DNA from: Ruminococcus sp.
GTDB taxonomy: Bacteria > Bacillota > Clostridia > Oscillospirales > Acutalibacteraceae
Length of the DNA stretch: 48,316 nt
NCBI GenBank assembly: GCA_017404145.1
Contig: JAFRCW010000035.1
Location: 1-48,316 of the forward strand
Direction: 5' to 3'
A program made the position numbers and the translations under genes. Positions 17,237 through 25,662 of the stretch are shown here, in pieces. The notes below the pieces were generated by a model, which was not told where the DNA came from, did no database searches, and saw only the letters and a program-made list of their open reading frames with translations. The first letter of the stretch is position 1; each line of letters begins with the position of its first letter.

Positions 17237-18574
17237 TTATTGCAGCGCCTCAACGATTTTTTCAAAATGCATACTGTGGCTCGCTTTGACGAGGACGGTG
17301 TCGCCCGCTTTGATCAGGTCCTTGATCTTCTCGCAGGCTAGGTCAACGGTCTCAAAATACACTGCGCCGTCGCCAAAGCCCTCGGCTAGCGACTTTGAGA
17401 GAGGTCCCGCCGCGATCAAAAGGTCGATTCCCTTCTCCTTCGCGTAACTGCCGACCTCATAGTGGAGAGAAAGCTCCTCCGCGCCGAGCTCCTTCATATC
17501 GCCCAGCACCGCGACCGTCCTGCCCTTGATGGGAGCGAGAGTATCGAGTCCCGCTTTCACGGAAGTAGGATTCGCGTTGTAGCAGTCGTCGATCACGGTA
17601 TAACTGCCGTTATCGATGATGTTGCTGCGGGAGCCGACATTCTTGAAGCTCTCGATCCCTCTTTTGATCTCGTCCGCGGACAGCCCCAGAAGCTCTCCCA
17701 CCGCGAACGCGGCGAGGGCATTCTCCACCATATGTCTGCCGGGCGCGGGAATATGGACACGGAACTTGGTATCGCCGTGGCAGAGTGTGCAGTCGATGCC
17801 TAAAAGCAGATTGTCCTCTATCTCTGTCGCATAGTATTCTCTGTCGGTGTCGATGCCGTAGAAGATCGGCTTAATACCGTTGTACTCTTTGATCGTCGAG
17901 AGCTTGTCATCATCGCCGCACAGGACGATATGACCGTCCTCTTTGAGATATCGGAACATTTCGGTTTTGGCTTTGAGCACGCCGTCGCGGTCTTTCAGAT
18001 TCTCCAGATGACAGCAGCCGATGTTGGTGATGACCGAGACGTCGGGACAGACCATCCTGGACAGTCTTGTCATCTCCTCAAAGCCGGAGATTCCCATCTC
18101 GATCACCGCCGCCTCGTGACTTTCCTCCAAGCCGAAGAGGGTCAGCGGAACGCCGAGCTCGTTGTTGAAGTTGCCCTGCGTCTTGTGGGTGTTGTGCTTT
18201 TCTTTCAGTACCGAGTAGATCAGCTCTTTGGTAGAGGTCTTGCCCACCGAGCCGGTGATCCCGACAAAGGGAATGGTGAATAGCGAGCGGTAATAGCGCG
18301 CGATTCCCTTGAGCGCCACAGCGGTGGAATCCGTCAGGATATACGGGATATCCGCGTCGGGCTTTTTCTCGCATAAAACACATACCGTGCCCTGCTCCTT
18401 GACCTTGGGGATAAAGTCGTGACCGTCGGCGCGTTCGCCCTTGATCGCGGCGAAGAGCGAGCCCTCCCCCGCCTTACGCGAGTCGGTGACGATAGATGTA
18501 ATTGTCAGATTTTCATCGCCGAACAGCGTACCCTGACAGCTTGCGGCGATTTCTTTTAATGTGATGGGTTTCAT
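17237..18574 (-). CDS. murF: UDP-N-acetylmuramoyl-tripeptide--D-alanyl-D-alanine ligase
   Basis: MurF adds D-Ala-D-Ala to the UDP-MurNAc-tripeptide, the last cytoplasmic step of peptidoglycan precursor assembly. The 445-aa protein has the N-terminal uridine-binding segment (ITSIVTDSRKAGEGSLFAAIKGERADGHDF in two strands), the ATP loop GITGSVGKTSTKEL, the central AVIEMGISGFEEMTRLSRM region, and a C-terminal Rossmann ligase domain with VIDDCYNANPTSVKAGLDTL. The length is standard. It is encoded on the same strand as ddl, which makes its substrate dipeptide, and is separated from it by a 175-nt gap holding a repeat element. Confidence 0.97.
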   Translation of the reverse strand: MKPITLKEIAASCQGTLFGDENLTITSIVTDSRKAGEGSLFAAIKGERADGHDFIPKVKEQGTVCVLCEKKPDADIPYILTDSTAVALKGIARYYRSLFTIPFVGITGSVGKTSTKELIYSVLKEKHNTHKTQGNFNNELGVPLTLFGLEESHEAAVIEMGISGFEEMTRLSRMVCPDVSVITNIGCCHLENLKDRDGVLKAKTEMFRYLKEDGHIVLCGDDDKLSTIKEYNGIKPIFYGIDTDREYYATEIEDNLLLGIDCTLCHGDTKFRVHIPAPGRHMVENALAAFAVGELLGLSADEIKRGIESFKNVGSRSNIIDNGSYTVIDDCYNANPTSVKAGLDTLAPIKGRTVAVLGDMKELGAEELSLHYEVGSYAKEKGIDLLIAAGPLSKSLAEGFGDGAVYFETVDLACEKIKDLIKAGDTVLVKASHSMHFEKIVEALQ

Positions 18575-18596
18575 AGAACTTTCCTTTTTATTTCAA

Positions 18597-18726
18597 CCGT
18601 AGGGCGGGGGCTTGCTCCCGCCGAAGCGTTGATACTCTATCTATTTGAAACGCGAAGCAAATACTGCTGCACATTTACCATTCATCTTCTCAAAGGGTTT
18701 CGGCGGGAGCAAGCCCCCGCCCTACG
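18597..18726. repeat. MITE-like inverted-repeat element, copy 1
   Basis: About 30-bp terminal inverted repeats flank 70 bp of unique DNA. The left arm begins CGTAGGGCGGGGGCTTGCTC at 18597 and the right arm ends GAGCAAGCCCCCGCCCTACG near 18726. A second copy lies at 43446-43586. It occupies the murF-ddl gap and has no coding capacity. Confidence 0.7.
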
Positions 18727-18749
18727 ATCTCAACCTGCGACGAGAAGCG

Positions 18750-19793
18750 TTATTTCTTCAGTGACAGCTCAATGATCTTCTCGCACAGCTCGGGATAACC
18801 GATACCCGCCGCCTTCGCCTCCTGCGGGAGCAGGGACATCGGGGTCATACCGGGCAGGGTGTTCGCCTCTAAGCAGTAGAGCTTGTTATTCCTGCCGAGC
18901 AGGAAATCTACTCTGCCGTAGACCTTCAGCCTGAGCACCTCAAAGGCGTGTTCCGCCTCGAGCTGCATCCGTTTGGCAATCCTTTTATCGAGCTTGGCGG
19001 GACAGACTTCTTCCGTCGCGCCCGCCTGATACTTGTTTTCATAGTCGTACCATCCGTTTTTGGGGATGATCTCGATCACGGGCAGCGCCTTGCCGCCTAA
19101 GATACCGACAGAGAACTCTCTGCCGGAGATGTATTCTTCGACCAGAACGTCATCGTCATAGCCGAACGCCGCCGCCATCGCCGCGACAAAGGAATCGCGG
19201 TCGGGAACGATCTGGACGCCCACGGAAGATCCCGCGGAACACGGCTTGACGACGCAGGGGAAGGTAGTCCAGCTTTCAAGATAGCCCTCGTGCAGATAGT
19301 TGCGCTTGAAGAGGCGGCTCTTGGGGGTAGGAACATTGGAGTTGAGGAAAACGCCCTTGGTAACGCCCTTGTGCATCGCGATCGCCGCGCCGAGCATATC
19401 GGAGCCGGTATACTTGATGCCGTAAAGCGCGAGCGCCGCCTGCACGGAGCCGTCCTCTCCCTCGCCGCCGTGCAGACCGAGAAAGGTGATATCCGCCGCG
19501 CGGCAGATATCGATCACATGATCTCCGAAGTATTCATTCGACTTATTCTTGCGGCTCTTCTTCACCGCCGCGATATTCGGTGCCTTTTTCTTGATTTTGG
19601 CGTTGGATGTAAAGTCATAGTTCTCTTCGAACAGCTTCTCCACACTGTCGAGAGGCTGTTCATATCCCATAAAAGGATCGATGGTGACAACCTTGTGACC
19701 CTTAGCGCGCAGCGCCGCGGCGACACGGGATCCGGACAGGATCGACACATCGCGCTCGGAGGAAATTCCCCCGGCAAGTACAACGATTTTCAT
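18750..19793 (-). CDS. ddl: D-alanine--D-alanine ligase
   Basis: Ddl joins two D-alanines using ATP for peptidoglycan precursors. The 347-aa ATP-grasp enzyme shows VVLAGGISSERDVSILSGSRV at its N-terminus, a TFLGLHGGEGEDGSVQ loop, FPCVVKPCSAGSSVGV (ATP-binding Lys and Ser), VEEYISGREFSV, and a C-terminal GRVDFLLGRNNKLYCLEANTLPGMT with metal-binding residues. The start is ATG 19793, seven nt after GGAGG; the frame open further upstream has no ribosome site at its earlier Met codons. An insertion relative to short Ddls (KSRKNKSNEYFGDHVIDICR) is seen near residues 75-95. It probably works together with adjacent murF. Confidence 0.97.
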   Translation of the reverse strand: MKIVVLAGGISSERDVSILSGSRVAAALRAKGHKVVTIDPFMGYEQPLDSVEKLFEENYDFTSNAKIKKKAPNIAAVKKSRKNKSNEYFGDHVIDICRAADITFLGLHGGEGEDGSVQAALALYGIKYTGSDMLGAAIAMHKGVTKGVFLNSNVPTPKSRLFKRNYLHEGYLESWTTFPCVVKPCSAGSSVGVQIVPDRDSFVAAMAAAFGYDDDVLVEEYISGREFSVGILGGKALPVIEIIPKNGWYDYENKYQAGATEEVCPAKLDKRIAKRMQLEAEHAFEVLRLKVYGRVDFLLGRNNKLYCLEANTLPGMTPMSLLPQEAKAAGIGYPELCEKIIELSLKK

Positions 19794-19802
19794 ATACATT
19801 CC

Positions 19803-19930
19803 TCCGTAAATTATGAAATATGAAAAATGAAATGTGATAGACATACATCGGTAAAGGAAGCGTTTAAGAATCGGGTGCGGGCAGAGCCCGCCCGTCACTT
19901 TTCATTTATCATACATCATTTTTCATTGTG
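19803..19930. repeat. Heptamer arrays flanking a GC hairpin, 3' of the YjbQ gene
   Basis: A TGAAATA-type array (19813-19833) and an AATGAAA/TGATAAA array (19897-19930) flank a GGGTGCGGGCAGAGCCCGCC hairpin (19873-19892). The array next to the YjbQ gene begins within about ten bases of its stop codon. There is no gene. Confidence 0.7.
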
Positions 19931-19934
19931 ATTC

Positions 19935-20351
19935 TCATTCCCCGATGATCTTGATCAGCGCGTGCTTTTTTCTGTAGCCGTCGAGCTCATAGTAGAAGAT
20001 CTGCTCCCATGTACCGAAATCGAGCTGACCCTCGGTGATCGCACAGACGACCTCTCTGCCCATTACGGTACGCTTGAGGTGCGCGTCGGCGTTGTCCTCA
20101 AAGCCGTTGTGGTCGTACTGGGAATAGGGCTTTTCGGGCGCGAGCTTCTCGAGCCAGCGCTCATAGTCGCGGTGAAGCCCCGCCTCGTCGTCGTTGATAA
20201 AGACCGAAGCGGTGATGTTCATCGCGTTGACCAGTACCAAGCCCTCTTTTATCCCGCTCTCGTCGATCGCCTTCTGGACGTCGCGGGTAATATTAACGAT
20301 TTTTCTTCTCTGCGGTATCTCAAACCACAGTTCTTTACGATAGCTTTTCAT
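19935..20351 (-). CDS. YjbQ/UPF0047 family protein
   Basis: The 138-aa protein belongs to the YjbQ family (sometimes named secondary thiamine-phosphate synthase from complementation data). It shows the family's beta-sheet pattern: [23 protein letters not shown], then [12 protein letters not shown] with a conserved His, and [20 protein letters not shown] near the C-terminus. The function in the cell is not settled; conserved histidines suggest a metal site. The start is ATG 20351 behind GAGGGAACC, a ribosome site formed by the edge of a GTGCAGA heptamer array. It lies 26 nt after the stop of the MIF-like gene and is probably co-transcribed with it. Confidence 0.9.
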   Translation of the reverse strand: MKSYRKELWFEIPQRRKIVNITRDVQKAIDESGIKEGLVLVNAMNITASVFINDDEAGLHRDYERWLEKLAPEKPYSQYDHNGFEDNADAHLKRTVMGREVVCAITEGQLDFGTWEQIFYYELDGYRKKHALIKIIGE

Positions 20352-20377
20352 ATGGTTCCCTCACTCTGCACTCTGCA

Positions 20378-20719
20378 CTAAAACAGGAATCCGTTGAAGC
20401 CCCAGCTCTCGACTTCTTCGAACTTGACGTAGACCTTGTCGCCGGAGATAGAGAACATCTCGGAAACGATGTCACAGATTTTCGCGGTCAGCGCCTCATA
20501 CTGCTCTCTTCTCGCCTTACCGAGGAGCTTGACCTCAAAAAAGGCGATATCGGTATCGTTCTTCCCGCCGAAGTACAGGCGGCAGTTGTCAGAGATCTCC
20601 ACCATCAGGTAGGCTTCGCCCTTGCCCAAGAGGGTGATCGCTTCTCCGAGTTTTGTTTTCAGCTCTGTTTCCTGTTCTTTGGTGACGGTGTTCGTCAGTC
20701 TTGCGTTGATATACGGCAT
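20378..20719 (-). CDS. MIF-like tautomerase family protein
   Basis: This 113-aa protein resembles macrophage migration inhibitory factor and phenylpyruvate/dopachrome tautomerases. Starting at ATG 20719 gives MPYINARLTNTV, so Met removal would expose the catalytic Pro1. Other family marks are GKGEAYLMVEISDN, a beta-alpha-beta repeat, and FFEVKLLGKARREQYEALT. The AAGGA site lies nine nt upstream; a start 18 nt earlier would bury the proline. Bacterial MIF homologues occur in gut clostridia, with unclear roles. It is followed by the YjbQ gene, with only a heptamer repeat between them; that repeat begins right at the TAG stop. Confidence 0.88.
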   Translation of the reverse strand: MPYINARLTNTVTKEQETELKTKLGEAITLLGKGEAYLMVEISDNCRLYFGGKNDTDIAFFEVKLLGKARREQYEALTAKICDIVSEMFSISGDKVYVKFEEVESWGFNGFLF

Positions 20720-20821
20720 AGGGTACATTCCTTTCAAATATCGATTTCTTCTATTATACGCTTAAATCCCGCTTTGTGCAAGGTATATAATTAAATTCTC
20801 TAATTTCTTCGCTTTTGCTAA

Positions 20822-20850
20822 TTGATTCGGTTACAAGATTGTGATATAAT
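20822..20850 (+). promoter_or_regulatory. fba sigma-A promoter
   Basis: TTGATT (20822-20827) and TATAAT (20845-20850) are spaced by 17 bp. The gene starts 63 nt downstream, leaving a short leader with AAAGGAGG. Confidence 0.85.
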
Positions 20851-20913
20851 TTTTTTGAATGAAGTTATATTCATTTAGAACGTTCTGAATCTTTTTTAAA
20901 AGGAGGCTAACTT

Positions 20914-21780
20914 ATGCCATTAGTAAACGCGAAAGAAATGCTCACCAAGGCGAAGGCCGGCCATTATGCGGTAGGTCAGTTCAACATCAACAACCTGGAA
21001 TGGACCAAGGCGATCCTGCTCACCGCAGAAGAGCTGAAGTCCCCTGTGATCCTCGGCGTATCCGAGGGCGCGGGCAAGTATATGTGCGGCTATAAGACCG
21101 TTGTCGGTATGGTCAACGGTATGCTCGAGGAACTCGGCATCACAGTTCCCGTAGCGCTGCATCTCGATCACGGCTCCTATGAAGGCGCAAAGAAGTGCAT
21201 CGAGGCGGGCTTCTCGTCCATTATGTTTGACGGCTCCCACTATCCGATCGAAGAGAACTTCGCTAAGACAAAAGAGCTGGTAGGAATCTGCAACGAGCTC
21301 GGTCTCTCCATCGAGGCTGAGGTCGGCTCCATCGGCGGCGAGGAAGACGGCGTTGTCGGTATGGGTGAATGCGCGGATCCCGACGAATGCAAGATGATCG
21401 CGGATCTCGGCGTTACGATGCTGGCTGCCGGTATCGGCAATATCCACGGCGTATATCCCGAGAACTGGCCGGGACTCTCTTTTGAGACCCTCGACGCGAT
21501 CCAGGAGAAGACAGGCGCGATGCCTCTCGTACTCCACGGCGGCACCGGTATCCCGGACGATATGATAAAGAAGGCGATCTCTCTGGGCGTTAGCAAGATC
21601 AACGTCAACACCGAGTGCCAGCTCGTATTTGCCGAGGCTACCAGAGCCTATATCGAAGCGGGTAAGGATAAGCAGGGCAAGGGCTTCGATCCCAGAAAGC
21701 TCCTCGCTCCCGGCACCGAGGCGATCAAGGCGAAGGTCAAAGAGAAGATGGAAATCTTCGGATCAGTGGGTAAGGCATAA
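20914..21780 (+). CDS. fba: Class II fructose-1,6-bisphosphate aldolase
   Basis: The glycolytic and gluconeogenic enzyme cleaves fructose-1,6-bisphosphate to dihydroxyacetone phosphate and glyceraldehyde-3-phosphate using Zn. The 288-aa barrel has the metal site in VALHLDHGSYEGAKKC, the active-site loop SIMFDGSHYPIEEN, the EAEVGSIGGEEDGV segment, GNIHGVYP, the phosphate-binding LVLHGGTGIPDDMI, and KINVNTECQ. It has its own promoter (20822-20850) and a strong terminator, so it is monocistronic. Codon use is strongly biased (CTC, GGC, ATC), as expected for high expression. Confidence 0.98.
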   Translation: MPLVNAKEMLTKAKAGHYAVGQFNINNLEWTKAILLTAEELKSPVILGVSEGAGKYMCGYKTVVGMVNGMLEELGITVPVALHLDHGSYEGAKKCIEAGFSSIMFDGSHYPIEENFAKTKELVGICNELGLSIEAEVGSIGGEEDGVVGMGECADPDECKMIADLGVTMLAAGIGNIHGVYPENWPGLSFETLDAIQEKTGAMPLVLHGGTGIPDDMIKKAISLGVSKINVNTECQLVFAEATRAYIEAGKDKQGKGFDPRKLLAPGTEAIKAKVKEKMEIFGSVGKA

Positions 21781-21795
21781 TCGAATAGCAACATC

Positions 21796-21826
21796 AAGAA
21801 GCTCTCTTTGGAGGGCTTCTTTTTTT
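21796..21826 (+). terminator. fba intrinsic terminator
   Basis: The hairpin GAAGCTCTC / GAGGGCTTC is followed by a T8 run. An ATTAATG heptamer array begins right after the T-run. Confidence 0.9.
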
Positions 21827-22110
21827 GATTAATGATTAATGATGATTGATTAATGGTTGTGGGAAAATCCTTACGGATTTTTGGATTTCTATATGTTTTT
21901 TCAAACGTTTCTGATCATTATACAAATTGGGTGTGGGCAGAGCCCACCATCGACCATTCATCATTCACCATTCACTCTTCACCCAATTATTCGGGTGCGG
22001 GCATAGCCCGCCATCAACCATTCACTCTTCACCCAATCATTCGGGTGCGGGTGTCCCGCCCATTATTTATCATTTATCATCCATCATTTATCATTAGTCA
22101 ATAATCAATT
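21827..22110. repeat. Dense cluster of heptamer arrays and three GC hairpins
   Basis: The gap between fba and the flavoprotein gene holds an ATTAATG array (21828-21857) and TTCACCA/TTCATCA arrays (21950-21985, 22015-22035). An ATCATTT array lies at 22063-22100. Three hairpin repeats with different but self-complementary stems lie at 21929-21947, 21993-22012 and 22043-22060. Apart from the promoter at 22130 I see nothing else. Confidence 0.75.
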
Positions 22111-22129
22111 TCCGTTACAACATTGTAAA

Positions 22130-22158
22130 TTGACACTATATATGGTGTTTGGTATTAT
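22130..22158 (+). promoter_or_regulatory. Sigma-A promoter of the flavoprotein/glycosyltransferase genes
   Basis: TTGACA (22130-22135) and TATTAT (22153-22158) have a 17-bp spacer; the flavoprotein ATG lies 58 nt downstream. Confidence 0.85.
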
Positions 22159-22216
22159 ATATAATGTATAATTGTGCGTAGCAGATACGTGAAAATAATG
22201 AAGTGAGGAAATGCAA

Positions 22217-23773
22217 ATGAAGAAAGTACTGATTATCGGCGCGGGTCCCGCGGGACTGACAGCGGCGTATGAGCTGCTTGACAAGAGCAAGGATTTTGAG
22301 GTGACTGTTTTTGAAGAATCGGATACCTTCGGCGGTATTTCGAGAACCGTCAACTACAAGGGCAACCGCATGGATATGGGCGGCCACCGCTTCTTCTCTA
22401 AGGTTCCCGAGGTCAATCAGTGGTGGGAGAAGATGCTCCCCACCCAAGGCGCAATGCCGTTCGACGATATTAAGCTGGGCAGAACCTCTACCGTCAAAGA
22501 AGGCGGTCCCGATCCCGAAACAACCGACCGCGTAATGCTCAGAAGAAACCGTCTGAGCCGTATCTTCTACAAATCCAACTTTTTTGACTATCCAATCTCC
22601 TTAAAATTCGAGACCATTAAAAATATGGGCTTCGGCACCACCATCGTGGTCGGTTTCTCTTATCTTAAGACAATCTTCCATAAGAGAGAGGAAAAGTCGC
22701 TCGAGGACTTCTACATCAACCGTTTCGGCAAGAAGCTCTACAGTATGTTCTTTGAACACTACACCGAGAACCTCTGGGGCAGACATCCCTCCGAGATCTC
22801 TCCCGAATGGGGCGCCCAGCGCGTCAAGGGGCTTTCCATCAGCGCGATCATCAAGGACATCTTCGGCAAGATCTTCCACAAGAAGAACCGCAAGGTCGAG
22901 ACCTCGCTGATCGAAGAATTCGCCTATCCGAAGCTCGGTCCCGGCGAGCTGTGGGAGCTTACCGCCGCGGACTTTGAAAAAATGGGCGGTACTATCATCA
23001 AAAACGCTAAGGTAGTGAAGGTCCTCAAGGACGAGAACAACCACCTCACCGGTCTTGTTTATGAGCAGGACGGCAAGGAGATACAGGTCGACGGCGACTA
23101 TGTGATCTCCTCAATGCCGGTCAAGGATCTCGTAATGGGTATGAACGACGTACCCGCCGAGATGCTCGCGATCGCCGAAGGACTCCCCTACCGCGACTAT
23201 ATGACGGCGGGCGTGCTGGTACCCCGTCTGCTGCTCCAAAACAAAACAAAGATCAAAACCATCGGCAACATCGTTCCCGACAACTGGGTCTATGTGCATG
23301 ACCGTTCGGTCAAGATGGGCCGTTTCCAGATCTATAACAACTGGTCGCCGTATATGGTCAAGGATATCGAGCATACCGTATGGGTCGGTCTTGAATACTT
23401 CTGCAACGAGGGCGACGAGATGTGGAGTATGACCGACGACGAATTCGGCAGAATGGGTATTGCCGAGATGGCGAAGATGGGTCTGATCGAGAAAGAATCC
23501 GACGCGATCGACTTCCATGTAGAGCGAGTCAAGAAGGCGTATCCCGCCTACTTCGATACCTATGAGCATATGGACGAGCTCAGAGAATATCTCAACACGA
23601 TCGACAATCTCTTCTGTGTCGGAAGAAACGGTCAGCACCGCTACAACAACCTCGATCACAGTATGTGTACCTCTTTCGAAACCGTCAAGTGCATCCTCTC
23701 GGGCTCGACCGACAAATCCGCGATCTGGAACGTCAACACCGAGAAAGAGTACCATGAATCAAATGAAAAATGA
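22217..23773 (+). CDS. FAD-dependent oxidoreductase, UDP-galactopyranose-mutase/HemG-like
   Basis: The 518-aa protein starts [20 protein letters not shown], the dinucleotide-binding GxGxxG of the amine-oxidase/UGM superfamily. It continues with [22 protein letters not shown] (the second flavin contact and GGHRFF), and ends with [18 protein letters not shown], the C-terminal FAD segment. Such proteins include UDP-galactopyranose mutases and protoporphyrinogen-oxidase-like enzymes of unknown substrate. With two GT39-like glycosyltransferases downstream, a role in surface-sugar modification is plausible, but this is inference. The start chosen is ATG 22217, six nt after GAGGA; an ATG six bases earlier is too close to that site. 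The last residues (SNEK) and stop are written by a TGAAAAA-type heptamer array. Confidence 0.85.
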   Translation: MKKVLIIGAGPAGLTAAYELLDKSKDFEVTVFEESDTFGGISRTVNYKGNRMDMGGHRFFSKVPEVNQWWEKMLPTQGAMPFDDIKLGRTSTVKEGGPDPETTDRVMLRRNRLSRIFYKSNFFDYPISLKFETIKNMGFGTTIVVGFSYLKTIFHKREEKSLEDFYINRFGKKLYSMFFEHYTENLWGRHPSEISPEWGAQRVKGLSISAIIKDIFGKIFHKKNRKVETSLIEEFAYPKLGPGELWELTAADFEKMGGTIIKNAKVVKVLKDENNHLTGLVYEQDGKEIQVDGDYVISSMPVKDLVMGMNDVPAEMLAIAEGLPYRDYMTAGVLVPRLLLQNKTKIKTIGNIVPDNWVYVHDRSVKMGRFQIYNNWSPYMVKDIEHTVWVGLEYFCNEGDEMWSMTDDEFGRMGIAEMAKMGLIEKESDAIDFHVERVKKAYPAYFDTYEHMDELREYLNTIDNLFCVGRNGQHRYNNLDHSMCTSFETVKCILSGSTDKSAIWNVNTEKEYHESNEK

Positions 23774-23822
23774 AAGATGAAGAATGAAAAATGAAGGGCG
23801 GGTATACCCGCACCCGAATTGT
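23757..23822. repeat. Heptamer array forming a gene's 3' end, plus GC hairpin
   Basis: An AATGAAA/GATGAAG array runs from inside the last codons of the flavoprotein gene to 23794. It is followed by a GGGCGGGTATACCCGCACCC hairpin (23795-23814). Confidence 0.75.
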
Positions 23823-23869
23823 AGAATTTGATCTTTCCGTTATTTATTCTTTATCGTTAGGAAAAAAAT

Positions 23870-25570
23870 ATGGCAAAACAAAAAAGCTCTATAGAGCGGA
23901 TCTTTCATCAACTGGCAAAACATCCTTATCTGAGCGTGATCGGGATGTGCCTGCTCTTATTCTTCTTCGGCTTCTGCGAAAAGTCGAATCTCACCAAAGG
24001 CAGCTACATTTACGCGGGCGCGGTATCCGCCGCGATCTTCGCGGGACTGGCGTTTTACGGAAAAATCGGCAGAGACACCAAGGAAAACCTGATCGTTTTT
24101 CTCTTCGCTTTCGCTTTCTCCGGCGTTTCACTGTATCTGATCTCCTATACCGAAAACAGTATCGCTCTGATGCTGTGGCTCTTCCTCTTTATGCTCGCGC
24201 TGTTCGGGATCATTTTGAGAATGCTCGGGTCACTCTCAACCCGCACACTGGTCATGCTGATGATCGCCGCGGGTATTATGCTGAGATTTGTCTATGTCCT
24301 CTATACCGACTCGGGCTCCAGACAGCACGACGTAGGCTTCTGGAACTGGACATGGGGTCACGCAAACTACATCGAATATTGGTATCATAACGGACTCAAG
24401 CTGCCGGACTTTGACGTTAGAACCATCTGGCAGTATTATCATCCCCCGCTGCATCACTGGCTCATGGCGCTGCTGCTCAGGATCCTGACATTAATGGGAA
24501 TGCAGTATGAAACAGCGTGTCAGGCGCTGCAGATCCTCCCGATGACCTACTCCTCTCTGATTTTGGTCGTATGCTACCGTATCTTCCGCCGGATCAAGCT
24601 CGACGGACTGCCGCTGATCATCGTGATGGGGATACTGTGCTTCCATCCGACTTTTGTGCTGATGGCAGGCTTCTTCAACAACGATATTCTCTCGGTGCTG
24701 CTGATGCTTTTGTCGGTGATGTTCACGCTGCGGTGGTACAAGGAACCCACCCTGAAGCGGATCATTCCGATCGCTCTCTCGATCGGTCTGGGAATGATGA
24801 CCAAGCTCTCGGCGTGGATGCCTGCCCCGGCGATCGCGTTGGTGTTCCTGTACGTATTTATCAAGAACATCAAATCGTGGAAAAGATACATCGGACAGTT
24901 TGCGCTCTTCGGAGGTATCTGTGCTCCTTTAGGACTGTGGTGGCAGATCAGAAACTTCATCGCTTTTGATGTGCCGATCACCTATGTGCCGTATCTCGGC
25001 GATCAGAGCAACCAATACTGCGGCAATATGAGCGCCGCCAAACGGCTTTTTGATTTCGGCAACGGTCAGCTTTCCTTCGTCTATGACGCCTTCACCGACT
25101 ACGGCGCGCCGTATAATGAATACAACCCTACGCTGGGACTTTTCAAAACCGCGATCTTTGAAGAAGGTACCAACGGCGTCTCGGACGTCAACTTTCCGCA
25201 GATCGCTGTGACAGGCCCTATCCTTTTCTGGATCGGCGTCGTACTCGGACTTTTGTGCTTCTTCGCTTTTGTCGTCATGATGGTCCGCAAGGACTCCGGA
25301 CTTGACGGTATAAGCCGCATTTTTTTCTCGGTGTTCGCACTGACGATGCTGATTTCGTTCTATTCTTTCTGCTTCAAGTTCCCGTTCACATGCACGATGA
25401 ACATCCGCTACTGCGTACCGCTGATACCGCTGTGTACGATGGGACTGGGACTGCTGCTCAGGCGTTTCTCCGGAAAAAGCCTCCCGGAAAAGATCCTTCG
25501 ATACAGCTCTGTCGGTCTGACGATCGCGTTCGCTCTGATGACCTGCGTCGTCTATACCCAGATCGGATAA
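23870..25570 (+). CDS. GT39/PMT-like membrane glycosyltransferase 1
   Basis: The 566-aa integral membrane protein has about a dozen hydrophobic helices. An early loop carries QHDVGFWNW and then WQYYHPPLHHWLMALLLRI, the arrangement of GT-C fold (GT39/ArnT) enzymes, where an acidic residue in the first extracellular loop is catalytic and HPPL contacts the lipid-phosphate sugar. Later helices include FFNNDILSVLLM and MTKLSAWMPAPAI. It should transfer a sugar from a polyprenyl-phosphate carrier to a cell-surface acceptor. The start ATG 23870 has a modest TTAGGA site. A second enzyme of the same type follows 92 nt later, and the UGM-like flavoprotein precedes it. Confidence 0.85.
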   Translation: MAKQKSSIERIFHQLAKHPYLSVIGMCLLLFFFGFCEKSNLTKGSYIYAGAVSAAIFAGLAFYGKIGRDTKENLIVFLFAFAFSGVSLYLISYTENSIALMLWLFLFMLALFGIILRMLGSLSTRTLVMLMIAAGIMLRFVYVLYTDSGSRQHDVGFWNWTWGHANYIEYWYHNGLKLPDFDVRTIWQYYHPPLHHWLMALLLRILTLMGMQYETACQALQILPMTYSSLILVVCYRIFRRIKLDGLPLIIVMGILCFHPTFVLMAGFFNNDILSVLLMLLSVMFTLRWYKEPTLKRIIPIALSIGLGMMTKLSAWMPAPAIALVFLYVFIKNIKSWKRYIGQFALFGGICAPLGLWWQIRNFIAFDVPITYVPYLGDQSNQYCGNMSAAKRLFDFGNGQLSFVYDAFTDYGAPYNEYNPTLGLFKTAIFEEGTNGVSDVNFPQIAVTGPILFWIGVVLGLLCFFAFVVMMVRKDSGLDGISRIFFSVFALTMLISFYSFCFKFPFTCTMNIRYCVPLIPLCTMGLGLLLRRFSGKSLPEKILRYSSVGLTIAFALMTCVVYTQIG

Positions 25571-25662
25571 ACCGAAAAGCTTCTATGCATTCTGTAACAC
25601 CGCCCCGTATCACGATACAGATACCGGGACTTGCTATCATTTGAACTATCGCGGAGGAAACT

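Noticed and set aside
21827..22110. CRISPR array
   Set aside because: Repeats have a 7-bp period with no unique spacers, and no cas gene is near.
23111..23755. 214-codon minus-strand frame inside the flavoprotein gene
   Set aside because: It lies wholly antisense to a gene with clear FAD-binding motifs; no promoter or ribosome site.
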